64,000 nucleotides of DNA from Acinetobacter variabilis (lineage in GTDB: Bacteria > Pseudomonadota > Gammaproteobacteria > Pseudomonadales > Moraxellaceae), in contig NZ_KB850113.1 of NCBI RefSeq assembly GCF_000369625.1, positions 921,251 through 985,250 on the forward strand. Direction: 5' to 3'. The notes below the pieces were generated by a model. That model ran no database searches. It saw only the letters and a program-made list of their open reading frames with translations, and was not told where the DNA came from. The position numbers were made by a program, and so were the translations under genes. Every line of letters starts with the position of its first letter. Within the stretch, counting starts at the first letter, position 1. Shown in pieces: positions 26,727-35,079 of this stretch.

Positions 26727-27620
26727 TTAGAACATCATTCTTAAACCGATTCCATAACGCCCACCCTGTTCAGAATCAGATGCGTCCTGCCATGAGGTGT
26801 GCTCATTACCCTTGGAATATTCATAAGCAATATCAAGATAAGGCATGATCTTTTTATTGATTTCATAACGAGTTTCCAGACCGAATGCCGCATGACTTAT
26901 TCCAGTCTTTTTGGCATTGGCTGCTTTATCCTTCAGAATGAGGTCAACTTCAAAATAAGGCTGCAAAATCAGTTTTTGTGTGAGTAGCAGATCACGTTCT
27001 GTTTCCAATTCAAGCCCGATAAAATCATCTTCACCAAGATACAGATGTGTATTGGTTTCAAAGAAATACGGCGCCAGTCCATGGAATCCAAACACTGCAT
27101 CTACATGTTCACTATCTTGCCCAGCATTAGGCTGCCCCAAACTTTTCTGACGATAGCGAAGACCCGCCTGAGCATCCCAGAAATCTGAAATATTCCGGCT
27201 ATACAGAGCTTGGACTGCATATTCTGTTGTTCTGGATTCTTGTTTGTCAGCTTTGAGTTTAATGAACAGTTTATTTTCATCCGTGCCAATCCGAAGCTCA
27301 TTCTTAGACTGTAAACCTCCCTCACCTTCTGAATTTTTGATCCATGTATTGTCCAGTTTGACCCACGTATAAATTTGCCCTCCATGTTCCTTGCGATGAT
27401 CATGTTCGCTGGAATAGGTTGAAGCTGAATCTGGAATTAAATTTTCAGCAACTTCCGGTGCTACAGAAGTTAAATGATGCTCTGACGATTGGAGTGATTG
27501 TTGATGATGCATCGAATGATCAGCATGCTGTTGAGAACTTTCTTCAGCAAAAACAGCAATATTTCCCAACGCCAATACACTAGCCAAAACAGGTTTCAAA
27601 CAAAGATTAATGGTGCGCAT
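26727..27620 (-). CDS. copB: Copper resistance protein B (outer membrane)
   Basis: Outer-membrane protein of the cop system. The preferred ATG at 27620 follows AGGAG by about 8 bp and overlaps the end of copA by 14 bp; the upstream extension to 27716 lies wholly inside copA. The protein (298 residues) has a signal peptide (MRTINLCLKPVLASVLALGN, cleaved near VFAEE), a short His/Met-rich metal-binding stretch (HADHSMHHQQ), then a CopB beta-barrel domain ending in GIGLRMMF. Confidence 0.9.
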   Translation of the reverse strand: MRTINLCLKPVLASVLALGNIAVFAEESSQQHADHSMHHQQSLQSSEHHLTSVAPEVAENLIPDSASTYSSEHDHRKEHGGQIYTWVKLDNTWIKNSEGEGGLQSKNELRIGTDENKLFIKLKADKQESRTTEYAVQALYSRNISDFWDAQAGLRYRQKSLGQPNAGQDSEHVDAVFGFHGLAPYFFETNTHLYLGEDDFIGLELETERDLLLTQKLILQPYFEVDLILKDKAANAKKTGISHAAFGLETRYEINKKIMPYLDIAYEYSKGNEHTSWQDASDSEQGGRYGIGLRMMF

Positions 27621-29499
27621 GAGCATCTCCTTGTTTTTCTGCTGGTTTTGGCATGTGATGATTGGAATGATCTTCTCGCACAGTATCCTGAGTCGAAACG
27701 CCATTTTCCTGAACATTTGCTACAATCAGTTTATTCATCATGCCGGCAGTCATGTGATACAGCAGATGACAATGAATCGCCCATTCACCTAGTTCATTTG
27801 CAGTCAGCAAAGTCGTAACGGTTTTTCCAGGTGGGACAATCACTGTATGTTTATTCGGCATATCTATTGCAGACTGGCCATTTTCGAGCTGCATGAACAT
27901 GCCATGTAAATGCATTGGATGCGCCATCATACTGTCATTGATAAATTTCAGCCTGATCCGTTCCCCAAATTTCACTTTGAGCGGCTCTGCTTCATTAAAT
28001 TTTTTGCCGTTCATGGTCCAGATATACCGTTCCATGGTGCCGCCTAAACGAATCACCAATTCGCTTTCTGCTTCGCGAATATCTTTTTGCGGGGTCAAAG
28101 ATTTTAGATCGCTATATTGCAAAGCTTTATGCCCTACCGGTGTAGAGGCATTAGCCCAGCCGTAAACTGGTTGCTGCGTAGAAGTTTTGGCGTCTTTTTC
28201 ATGTTGCATATGCCCGGTCATATTTGAGTGATTCACATGATCTATAGCGGATGAAGTATCTGAATGCTCGGCATGATTATCTTCCCCTTGCTCGATCACT
28301 TTGGCTGATGCATGCTGCTCATGCCCCATCATCGAATGTTTAGTAGCTGTTTTGACATTTATGTCATGACTAGCATGATTCTGATGATTCATCTGCTCGT
28401 GTTCTTCACCCTGCATGTTGCCATGTCCCATATCTTCCATAGTCAATAAGGCACGAGGACGGGATATAGGTTTGTGTATGGCATGATGAACTGGCTTTAA
28501 CTCATTCTGTAAGCTGCCAATCGCAAAACCAGAACGGTCAATCGATTCAGCTTCAATCTGATAGTGTTCCGCAGCGGGCTCCACAATCACATCATAGGTT
28601 TCTGCGGCACCAATGCGGAATTCATCGACAACTACAGGTTTGACAGGCTGCCCGTCTGCACTGACCACTGTCATTTTTAACTGTGGAATACGCACATCGA
28701 AAAATGACATGGCAGAGGCATTGATAAAACGCAGTCGCACTTTTTCATTCGGTTTAAACTGTGCCATCCAGTTCTGTTCAGGCGTTTTTCCATTCACCAA
28801 AAAGGTATAGCCGGTTACATCAGACAGATCGGTTTTCAGCATGCGCATCTGATTCCACATTTTGCGATCATTCCAGGTGGCTTTAAGCCCTTCCCGTTTG
28901 ATTTGCTGAAAAACATCGCCCAGAGTTTCACGCTGATTTTGATAATACTCGGCAGATTTTTTTAAATTATTCATGATCTGCTGGCCGGACTGCTCATGAA
29001 ATTCTGAAAGCATGACCACATAATCACGCTCGGTATGCTCATGTGCAGGAACTTCCGCCTGGTTTTTGGGATAGATCACAAAGGCGCCATAAAGGCCGTC
29101 CTGTTCCTGACCCTTGGAATGGGCATGATACCAGTAGGTTCCACTCTGACGAATTTTAAAGCGATAGACAAATTCCTGATCAGGTGCAATGCCCTGAAAC
29201 CCGTTAAAACCCGGGACACCATCCATCAGGCCGGGTAGCAATAAACCATGCCAATGAAGAGAACTTTCTTTATTTTTTAGCTTGTTTTTGACGCGAATAA
29301 CAGCTTCATCACCTTCCTCAAATTCCAGTAAAGGTGCAGGAAATTTACCGTTAACTGTAATACGTTGTACCGTTTTACCAGTGATATTGACTGGACCTTC
29401 ATCAATAACCAGCTGATATTCTTTTACAGCAGCAAATAATGAAGACGAGATCACTAAACTTAAGCCCAATAATAGGCTTTGACTAATTTTAATCGACAT
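27607..29499 (-). CDS. copA: Copper resistance multicopper oxidase CopA
   Basis: Periplasmic multicopper oxidase that detoxifies Cu(I), 630 residues. It has a Sec-type signal peptide (LLLGLSLVISSSLFA; no twin arginine seen, although many CopA use Tat). Copper ligand motifs are HWHGLLLPG, YWYHAHSKGQ, HPMHLHGMF and HCHLLYHMTAGM. A Met/His-rich insert between about residues 350 and 435 (MGHGNMQGEEHEQMNHQNHA and similar) should bind extra copper. It is followed by copB and preceded after 39 bp by the His-rich small gene, apparently in one operon. Confidence 0.95.
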   Translation of the reverse strand: MSIKISQSLLLGLSLVISSSLFAAVKEYQLVIDEGPVNITGKTVQRITVNGKFPAPLLEFEEGDEAVIRVKNKLKNKESSLHWHGLLLPGLMDGVPGFNGFQGIAPDQEFVYRFKIRQSGTYWYHAHSKGQEQDGLYGAFVIYPKNQAEVPAHEHTERDYVVMLSEFHEQSGQQIMNNLKKSAEYYQNQRETLGDVFQQIKREGLKATWNDRKMWNQMRMLKTDLSDVTGYTFLVNGKTPEQNWMAQFKPNEKVRLRFINASAMSFFDVRIPQLKMTVVSADGQPVKPVVVDEFRIGAAETYDVIVEPAAEHYQIEAESIDRSGFAIGSLQNELKPVHHAIHKPISRPRALLTMEDMGHGNMQGEEHEQMNHQNHASHDINVKTATKHSMMGHEQHASAKVIEQGEDNHAEHSDTSSAIDHVNHSNMTGHMQHEKDAKTSTQQPVYGWANASTPVGHKALQYSDLKSLTPQKDIREAESELVIRLGGTMERYIWTMNGKKFNEAEPLKVKFGERIRLKFINDSMMAHPMHLHGMFMQLENGQSAIDMPNKHTVIVPPGKTVTTLLTANELGEWAIHCHLLYHMTAGMMNKLIVANVQENGVSTQDTVREDHSNHHMPKPAEKQGDAHAHH

Positions 29500-29538
29500 A
29501 ACTTAATCCTTGATTTATTAAAATATAAATATCGAGGA

Positions 29539-29964
29539 TTAAGCTTTAGGTGGGCGCAGTATTTCCTGCCAATACCCGGCAAGGTGCTTGGCTTGATAAT
29601 TAGAAATAAAAGTAGTTTCTAAGGCATGAATCTCAGGGAGAGTTAACTTCGAAATTTCCATATCGATCCAGCTACTCAGGTTATGGCAAGAGCTATAAAT
29701 ACAATCCGGACAGTCATCTTTGTGCTCGTTTAAGTCGGAGTGGCAATCCATGTCCTGACTCATATCATGAGCAGAACTATGCATAGCTTGATGCTGGCTA
29801 TGTAACTTCTCTATTTTTGCCATTTCCTGACAATGGGAACTCATCTGCTTGGCTGACGTTTCCAGATGCATCGTTTTTACTGAAGCAACAGACATGCCGC
29901 TCCAGCCTACGGCGAAGACCATAAGCATCACAAACCAGATCTGTTTAAAGAACTGTCTGAGCAC
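29539..29964 (-). CDS. His/Met/Cys-rich periplasmic protein of the copper operon (DUF2946/CopL-like)
   Basis: One hundred and forty-one residues with an N-terminal membrane/signal segment (WFVMLMVFAVGWSGMSVASV). A stretch very rich in His, Met and Cys follows (HCQEMAKIEKLHSQHQAMHS), then CPDCIYSSCHNL and an end in ILRPPKA, which recalls DUF2946/CopL proteins. It begins with GTG at 29964 after CAGGG. Position as first gene before copA indicates a copper-binding or copper-response role; the exact family is tentative. Confidence 0.65.
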   Translation of the reverse strand: MLRQFFKQIWFVMLMVFAVGWSGMSVASVKTMHLETSAKQMSSHCQEMAKIEKLHSQHQAMHSSAHDMSQDMDCHSDLNEHKDDCPDCIYSSCHNLSSWIDMEISKLTLPEIHALETTFISNYQAKHLAGYWQEILRPPKA

Positions 29965-30082
29965 GATGCACCCTGAAAATATAAAAATGAGTTAACCCAA
30001 ATAGCATAAGGTGGAATATTAAAATTCGCAAACTTTATAAGCGCTTAATTTAAAGATTAATATTTTGTTCCTGATAAATTGA

Positions 30083-30958
30083 TCACTTCTTAAAATAATT
30101 TAGCGGCAGCTTCAAATAAGACACACCATTGTTTTCTGGCATTGGAAACTGTCCTCCATTCATATTGATCTGGATCGCAGGCAAAATCAGTCTAGGCATA
30201 CTTAGACCCGCATCACGCTGCTCTCGCATCTGTACAAATTCAGATTTGCTAATCCCTTCACGGATATGAACGTTTTGCTGTTTGTGCTGCTGAATCGTCG
30301 TTTCACATTGATATTCATGACGTGACTCTGGCAAATAGTCATGACATAGAAATACCCGGGTACTTTCCGGGAGTTGAAATAGCTTGTGAACAGAATCATA
30401 TAAAACCGAGGCACTGCCATTTGGAAAATCACAACGAGCCGTGCCATAGTCAGGCATAAACAGTGTATCCCCTACAAAGACGGCATCACCAATCACATAG
30501 CTTAAACAGGCAGGTGTATGGCCTGGCGTAGGAATATTATAAACTTCCAGTTCTCCAATCTTGAAATGCTCACCATCTTCAAACAGATAGTCAAAAGGCT
30601 GATGCGCATTGATCTGTTTCATGTCCAGATGATAAATCTCGGTAAAAGTTTCCTGCGCCAGCGAAATTTTCTTACTGATTGCAATCTTGCCGCCTAATTG
30701 CTGTTTCAGATATGGGGCGGCTGTCAGATGATCAGCATGAACATGGGTTTCCAGAATCCATTCCACGGTCAAACCTTGTGATTTTACATAGGCAATCATC
30801 TGATCGGCATGCTCGGTCGATGTGGTGGCAGACGCAGCATCGTAATCCAGCACGCTATCAATAATGGCACATTGGGCAGTTTGAGGATCATTCACTACAT
30901 AACTAAAAGTATTGGTATTTTTATCAAAAAATGCTTTGACGTGTGACTGCTGTGTCAT
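30083..30958 (-). CDS. MBL-fold metallo-hydrolase, persulfide dioxygenase-like (Blh/ETHE1 type)
   Basis: Metallo-beta-lactamase-fold enzyme of the ETHE1/Blh group, about 291 residues. The metal motif THVHADHLTAAPYLK, the later HTPACLSYV and CHDYLP are intact. The ATG at 30958 has AGGAG 8 bp upstream and starts 2 bp after the previous stop. It is cotranscribed with two YeeE/YedE halves and lies opposite an ArsR repressor with BigR/SqrR cysteines. Such enzymes oxidise glutathione persulfide to sulfite, so the operon likely protects against sulfide and persulfides. Confidence 0.85.
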   Translation of the reverse strand: MTQQSHVKAFFDKNTNTFSYVVNDPQTAQCAIIDSVLDYDAASATTSTEHADQMIAYVKSQGLTVEWILETHVHADHLTAAPYLKQQLGGKIAISKKISLAQETFTEIYHLDMKQINAHQPFDYLFEDGEHFKIGELEVYNIPTPGHTPACLSYVIGDAVFVGDTLFMPDYGTARCDFPNGSASVLYDSVHKLFQLPESTRVFLCHDYLPESRHEYQCETTIQQHKQQNVHIREGISKSEFVQMREQRDAGLSMPRLILPAIQINMNGGQFPMPENNGVSYLKLPLNYFKK

Positions 30959-30960
30959 AT

Positions 30961-31377
30961 TTATACTCCTGCCCATTTACGGTGAATCCAGACCCCAAAC
31001 ATCATAGCTGCGATAAAATACAAGGCTTGATAATGTCCCAAACCAATCAGGGTAAAACTGGGTGCCGGACAAATGCCTGCAATTCCCCAACCGATACCAA
31101 ATAATAAACTACCCGACAGCAGTTTAGGGTCAATCTTTTGATGCTTTGGTAAATCAATGGATTCATTAAATAAAGTGGTTGGATTTGGATTATGTTTAGC
31201 TTTCTGGAAAGGAATAAAAGCCACCAGAATAGCCCCCATCATGACAAAGGCAAGGCTGGCATCCCAATCCCCAAACAGATCCAGAAAATCCAGAACTTTT
31301 TCAGGATTAGACATGCCTGAGAGCATTAAGCCGACTGAAAACAGGCCACCAAATAGAAAAGCGAATAGATTTTTCAT
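30961..31377 (-). CDS. DUF6691/YeeE-YedE family membrane protein (second half-transporter)
   Basis: One hundred and thirty-eight residues with about four membrane helices and the conserved GWGIAGICPAPSFTLIGLG containing one cysteine. It is the usual partner of the YeeE/YedE protein encoded just upstream (stop and start abut at 31378/31377). Family members move thiosulfate or other reactive sulfur species across the inner membrane. It is part of the MBL-hydrolase operon. Confidence 0.85.
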   Translation of the reverse strand: MKNLFAFLFGGLFSVGLMLSGMSNPEKVLDFLDLFGDWDASLAFVMMGAILVAFIPFQKAKHNPNPTTLFNESIDLPKHQKIDPKLLSGSLLFGIGWGIAGICPAPSFTLIGLGHYQALYFIAAMMFGVWIHRKWAGV

Positions 31378-31794
31378 TTAGATAGCTCCAATCAGATGAC
31401 GAACAACATAAACCGTGATAAATCCCGCCAGCATAAAAGACCCGGTCGCAACAAAGGAGCGATTTGACAGACGGCTAATCCCACAGATGCCATGCCCACT
31501 GGTACAACCTGAGCCTAAACGTGTACCAAAACCGACCAGCAAACCGGCAATGACCATCATCCATGGGCTGGCATTCAGCTCAATTTCTGGCTGAAACAAA
31601 ACGCCGTAGATAAATGGAACTATAAATAGTCCTGCTAAAAACCAGACCGCAGGAGTTTTGAAAATCGTCTTTCGATTAAGTACTTGCCCAACCAAACCAC
31701 TCACGCCCACAATATGGCCATTGACATACAGATAGCCGACCACTGAAAGACCAAGCAGTAATCCACCGAGAAACGCTGCCAAAAAGTCATGCAT
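31378..31794 (-). CDS. YeeE/YedE family sulfur-compound membrane protein (first half-transporter)
   Basis: About 138 residues, four membrane helices, with the hallmark [17 protein letters not shown] carrying two cysteines that handle sulfur in YeeE-type channels. The ATG at 31794 is spaced better from GTAGGAT than the ATG at 31800. It is first gene of the operon, 105 bp from the divergent ArsR start. Confidence 0.85.
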   Translation of the reverse strand: MHDFLAAFLGGLLLGLSVVGYLYVNGHIVGVSGLVGQVLNRKTIFKTPAVWFLAGLFIVPFIYGVLFQPEIELNASPWMMVIAGLLVGFGTRLGSGCTSGHGICGISRLSNRSFVATGSFMLAGFITVYVVRHLIGAI

Positions 31795-31822
31795 GAGCAT
31801 ATCCTACTTACAATATATATTT

Positions 31823-31835
31823 TTATATTATATAA
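31823..31835. promoter_or_regulatory. Candidate ArsR/BigR operator
   Basis: The odd palindrome TTATATTATATAA lies in the divergent intergenic region between the YeeE operon and the ArsR gene, within a longer AT-rich tract. Position fits a BigR-type operator, but AT-rich palindromes arise easily here. Confidence 0.35.
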
Positions 31836-31898
31836 TTAAAAATATTAATCAAGACAGTTTTTGAATATTGCGTGAGTAATACAAATACAGGTTTTTAT

Positions 31899-32210
31899 AT
31901 GACAGCAGATGAATCTCAGACACGTATTGATTTTTCTCAGGCTCATGTGGTGAGCGAACGCTTAAAAGTGTTGTCGAATTCTGACCGTCTGAAAATTCTA
32001 TGTGTACTGGTCGATAGTGAAATGAATGTACAACAGATTGAGCTACAAACTGATATTCACCAACCTACTCTCTCGCAACAACTTACCGTACTCCGAAAAG
32101 CCGAAATGGTCAGCACGCGTCGTGAAGGCAAACAGATTTTTTATCAGCTTTCCGACCCCAAATTACTCACCCTGATGCAAACCTTATATCAGCTTTATTG
32201 CAAGGCTTAA
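31899..32210 (+). CDS. bigR: ArsR/SmtB-family regulator, BigR/SqrR-like persulfide sensor
   Basis: Winged-helix repressor of 103 residues from the ATG at 31899 (a GTG at 31872 without ribosome-binding site is possible). The recognition helix is IHQPTLSQQLTVLRKAEMV. Two cysteines, one in RLKILCVLVDS and one near the end in LYQLYCKA, sit where BigR and SqrR form a persulfide-dependent disulfide or tetrasulfide link. No arsenic or zinc site is seen. It is divergent from the YeeE/YedE-hydrolase operon, which it should repress. Confidence 0.8.
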   Translation: MTADESQTRIDFSQAHVVSERLKVLSNSDRLKILCVLVDSEMNVQQIELQTDIHQPTLSQQLTVLRKAEMVSTRREGKQIFYQLSDPKLLTLMQTLYQLYCKA

Positions 32211-32272
32211 GTGATAAGAAAAATCTTCATTTATCTATAATTGAAGAATAAAACTTCTTAACTATTTAAAAG

Positions 32273-32527
32273 TTAAGTACTTTCAGGAATATCTGCTGGA
32301 GCTGTTTTGGTATCACTTTGAATCAGACCGTCAACTAACTTGATAGTGCGGTCACAACTAACAGACAAGCGCGGATCATGAGTCACCAGCAAAATGGCAC
32401 AGCCCTGTTCCTTATTTATTTTACGAAACAGTTCAAAAACTTCAGACGCGGTCTGGGTATCCAGGTTCTCGGTTGGTTCATCGGCCAGTAACAAGGCAGG
32501 TTCTGTAATGAGGGCCCGAGCAATTTC
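32273..32527 (-). pseudogene. ABC transporter ATP-binding protein, C-terminal remnant (LolD/MacB type)
   Basis: The minus strand reads [20 protein letters not shown] and continues through [20 protein letters not shown] to an H-loop ([10 protein letters not shown]) and stop. Walker B and the D-loop are present, but everything before the end of the signature motif is missing: upstream of 32527 similarity stops abruptly. No partner permease is nearby. It is a decayed fragment. Confidence 0.8.
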
Positions 32528-32722
32528 TTAAAAAGAAACCCGATATTTCATTCTAGAAGTCGACTTTAAATAACTCGAACATACAGTTTTAAAGTGTCAA
32601 TTTAAGCTAAATGTATAAATGCTAAATCTTGCACAGGTTCTGTTATGAAATGTTGAGTCTAATTTAATCCCAACTAAAAGCTCCTAATATATTTTTTCAT
32701 CAAGAGCAATCAAGGAAAAAAT

Positions 32723-33592
32723 ATGAATAACTATCCTGAAACTCCAGCTTCAACTGAAACCCAGGCTCATCAACCGGGTGACCAGACTAAAATGGATCCT
32801 ACCCCGGAAGTCATTAAAGATAATTATAAAGGTAGCGATAAATTAAGAGGCAAAGTAGCACTCATTACAGGTGGTGACAGCGGGATCGGTCGCTCTGTAT
32901 CAGTATTGTTTGCCCGCGAAGGTGCCGATATTGCCATTTGCTATCTGGATGAAGACCGGGATGCGCTTGATACAAAAAAAATGGTTGAAGCAGAAGGACG
33001 CCGTTGCCTGTTGATTCAATGCGATTTACAGCATCCTGATGAAATCAAAAAAATGGTTGAGCAGACCCTTCAGGAATTTAAAACCATTAATATTCTGGTA
33101 AATAATGCAGGTGTACAGTATCCGCAGGACAGTATTACTGATATTTCTCCAGACCAGTTATTCAAGACCTTTAATGTCAATATCCTGTCTATGTTCCATC
33201 TAACTCAGGCGGTGCTTCCGCATATGCAGGCAGGTGATAGTATTATTAATACGACCAGTATCACCAGCTATCATGGGCATGACACGTTGATAGACTATTC
33301 GAGTACCAAAGGCGCGATTACTTCTTTTACCCGTAGCTTATCTACCAATCTGGCGAAAAATAAAACCGGAATTCGTGTAAATGGTGTTGCACCAGGCCCA
33401 ATCTGGACACCACTCATTCCAAGTAGCTTTGATGAAGAACAACTGGAAGATTTTGGTAAACAGACACCAATGGGACGTATGGGACAACCGAGTGAGGTCG
33501 CTCCTGCCTATTTATTTCTGGCCAGTGAAGAAGCCAGCTATATTTCAGGTCAGGTCATTCATGTAAATGGCGGCAGTATTATTAACGGCTAA
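32723..33592 (+). CDS. SDR-family oxidoreductase, YghA-like
   Basis: NAD(P)-dependent dehydrogenase of 289 residues. The Rossmann motif is GGDSGIGRS (about residue 50), then NNAG, a catalytic Ser in NTTSITSY and the YxxxK motif YSSTKGA. The N-terminal extension of about 40 residues with PGDQTKMDPTPE is characteristic of the YghA/general-stress group. It starts after AAGGAAAAAAT. Neighbours (a small lysine-rich protein and a PfpI protein) are also of stress-response type. Substrate unknown. Confidence 0.9.
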   Translation: MNNYPETPASTETQAHQPGDQTKMDPTPEVIKDNYKGSDKLRGKVALITGGDSGIGRSVSVLFAREGADIAICYLDEDRDALDTKKMVEAEGRRCLLIQCDLQHPDEIKKMVEQTLQEFKTINILVNNAGVQYPQDSITDISPDQLFKTFNVNILSMFHLTQAVLPHMQAGDSIINTTSITSYHGHDTLIDYSSTKGAITSFTRSLSTNLAKNKTGIRVNGVAPGPIWTPLIPSSFDEEQLEDFGKQTPMGRMGQPSEVAPAYLFLASEEASYISGQVIHVNGGSIING

Positions 33593-33603
33593 TCAAAGTT
33601 TGA

Positions 33604-33645
33604 AAGTAGATAGCGGTCTTTTAGGTCGTTATCTACTTTTTTATT
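33604..33645 (+). terminator. Rho-independent terminator after SDR gene
   Basis: AAGTAGATA (33604-33612) is complementary to TATCTACTT (33630-33638), with a T-run following, just 12 bp after the SDR stop. Confidence 0.75.
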
Positions 33646-33821
33646 AATTACTTGATATGTTTTAGATTCAGACACCTTTCAAAGGACAGAATTTGATGAA
33701 TATCAATAAAATTCATCTTAAAGCTATAAAACAATTCAAACAAATCCTGACAGATGGTTACCCGCGCTAAAATCATCCCTTGTTATAGTGATTTCAGACC
33801 CTACCTGATGAGGATAGTAAA

Positions 33822-33986
33822 ATGTCTAGAGGTGATAAATCGGCTTATACCGAAAAGCAAAAACGGCAAGCTAAGCATATTGAAGACAGTGAAAAAGATC
33901 GTGGTCGTTCTGAAGACGAAGCAGAGCGTATTGCCTGGTCGACTGTGAATAAGCAAGACGGCGGTGGCAAGAAAAAGAAAAACTGA
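33822..33986 (+). CDS. Small Lys/Asp/Glu-rich conserved protein
   Basis: Fifty-four residues beginning MSRGDKSAYTEKQKRQAKHI and ending WSTVNKQDGGGKKKKN. The ATG at 33822 has GAGGA about 8 bp upstream. Very similar short proteins are common in proteobacteria, often labelled plasmid stabilization protein without proof. Highly charged and probably disordered. It is located between two stress-type genes. Role unknown. Confidence 0.8.
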   Translation: MSRGDKSAYTEKQKRQAKHIEDSEKDRGRSEDEAERIAWSTVNKQDGGGKKKKN

Positions 33987-34159
33987 GCTATCCAAAGTTC
34001 AAGGAAAGTGATGCTATTGATTTAGCATCATTTCAACTATCCAGATTTTATTCTTTTTATTTTTAAACAATCGAAAAAATCTGATTGCGTTAGGAAGTCA
34101 GATTCGTTCCTTTGTTTCGTTATTTCATCAAGTCATTCAAGATAATTTTAAGGAAAAAT

Positions 34160-34836
34160 ATGAAAATTCTGATTGTATTAACCTCACATGATCAACTTGG
34201 CGAAACGGGAAAAAAACCGGATTCTGGCTCGAAGAACTCGCCGCGCCTTACTACACTTTTATTGATGCAGGTGCAGACGTAACATTAGCCTCTCCTGCTG
34301 GTGGCCAGCCACCACTTGATCCAAAAAGTAATGAACCTGATGCACAAACCGAAACAACCAAACGTTTTGAAGCAGATGAAGTAGCCATGCAGGCACTTGC
34401 CAATACGCATAAATTAAGTGAAGTGCTAAATCAGGATTTTGATGCGGTCTTTTATCCGGGCGGTCATGGACCGTTATGGGACCTGGCCAAGGACCAGAAT
34501 TCTATTTCCTTAATTGAACAGTCTCTACAGGCTAATAAACCTGTGGCACTTGTCTGTCATGCACCGGGTGTACTTCGCGATGTTAAAAATGCAGAAGGCC
34601 GACCTATTGTCGAAGGTAAATCAGTGACTGGCTTTAGTAATACCGAAGAAGATGGTGTTGGCCTGACTGATATTGTGCCATTTTTAGTTGAAGATACACT
34701 AAAAGAAAAAGGCGGACAGTATTCCAAGGCTGAGGACTGGCAGGTGCATGTACAGCAAGATGGCTTGTTAATTACCGGACAGAATCCGGCATCTTCTGCC
34801 GCAACGGCTGAGGCGCTGTTAAAGTTATTAAAATAA
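34160..34836 (+). pseudogene. DJ-1/PfpI-family protein, frameshifted in a poly-A run
   Basis: ATG 34160 after AAGGAAAAAT starts MKILIVLTSHDQLGETGKK, the usual opening of the glutamine-amidotransferase-like DJ-1/PfpI group. At a run of seven A (34210-34216) the frame is lost; sense resumes one base back as TGFWLEELAAPYYTFIDAGA and continues to a normal end at 34836. The nucleophile elbow VALVCHAPGVL is intact. One extra A would restore a protein of about 225 residues. It may be real decay, a sequencing error, or transcript slippage. Family members repair glycated molecules or are chaperones. Confidence 0.85.
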
Positions 34837-34886
34837 GATTTCATCCAGATATAAGTCATTGTAGGCCAGTTATTTATTTACTGGTT

Positions 34887-34920
34887 AAAAACCCTGATGT
34901 GATGTCACATCAGGGTTTTT
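34887..34920 (+). terminator. Strong bidirectional terminator
   Basis: AAAAACCCTGATGTGA (34887-34902) pairs perfectly with TCACATCAGGGTTTTT (34905-34920), with T- and A-runs at the ends. It follows the PfpI gene. Confidence 0.9.
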
Positions 34921-35079
34921 ATTAGTTTTATGCCGAAATTCTAATTCGCTACTGCTGCTGTTGATGCAGTTTGTTTGCACTCATATTTTAACTGTTAGGA
35001 CTCAGGTTTTTTTATTTAAAGCAAACTATGGGACAGCAGTGATCGAAAGATTCCTTTTTTATTTTGACTATGTCATTCC

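Noticed and set aside
34210..34216. Programmed -1 ribosomal frameshift in the PfpI gene
   Set aside because: A AAA AAA is slippery, but family members are encoded in a single frame and no stimulating structure is evident. A one-base deletion is simpler.
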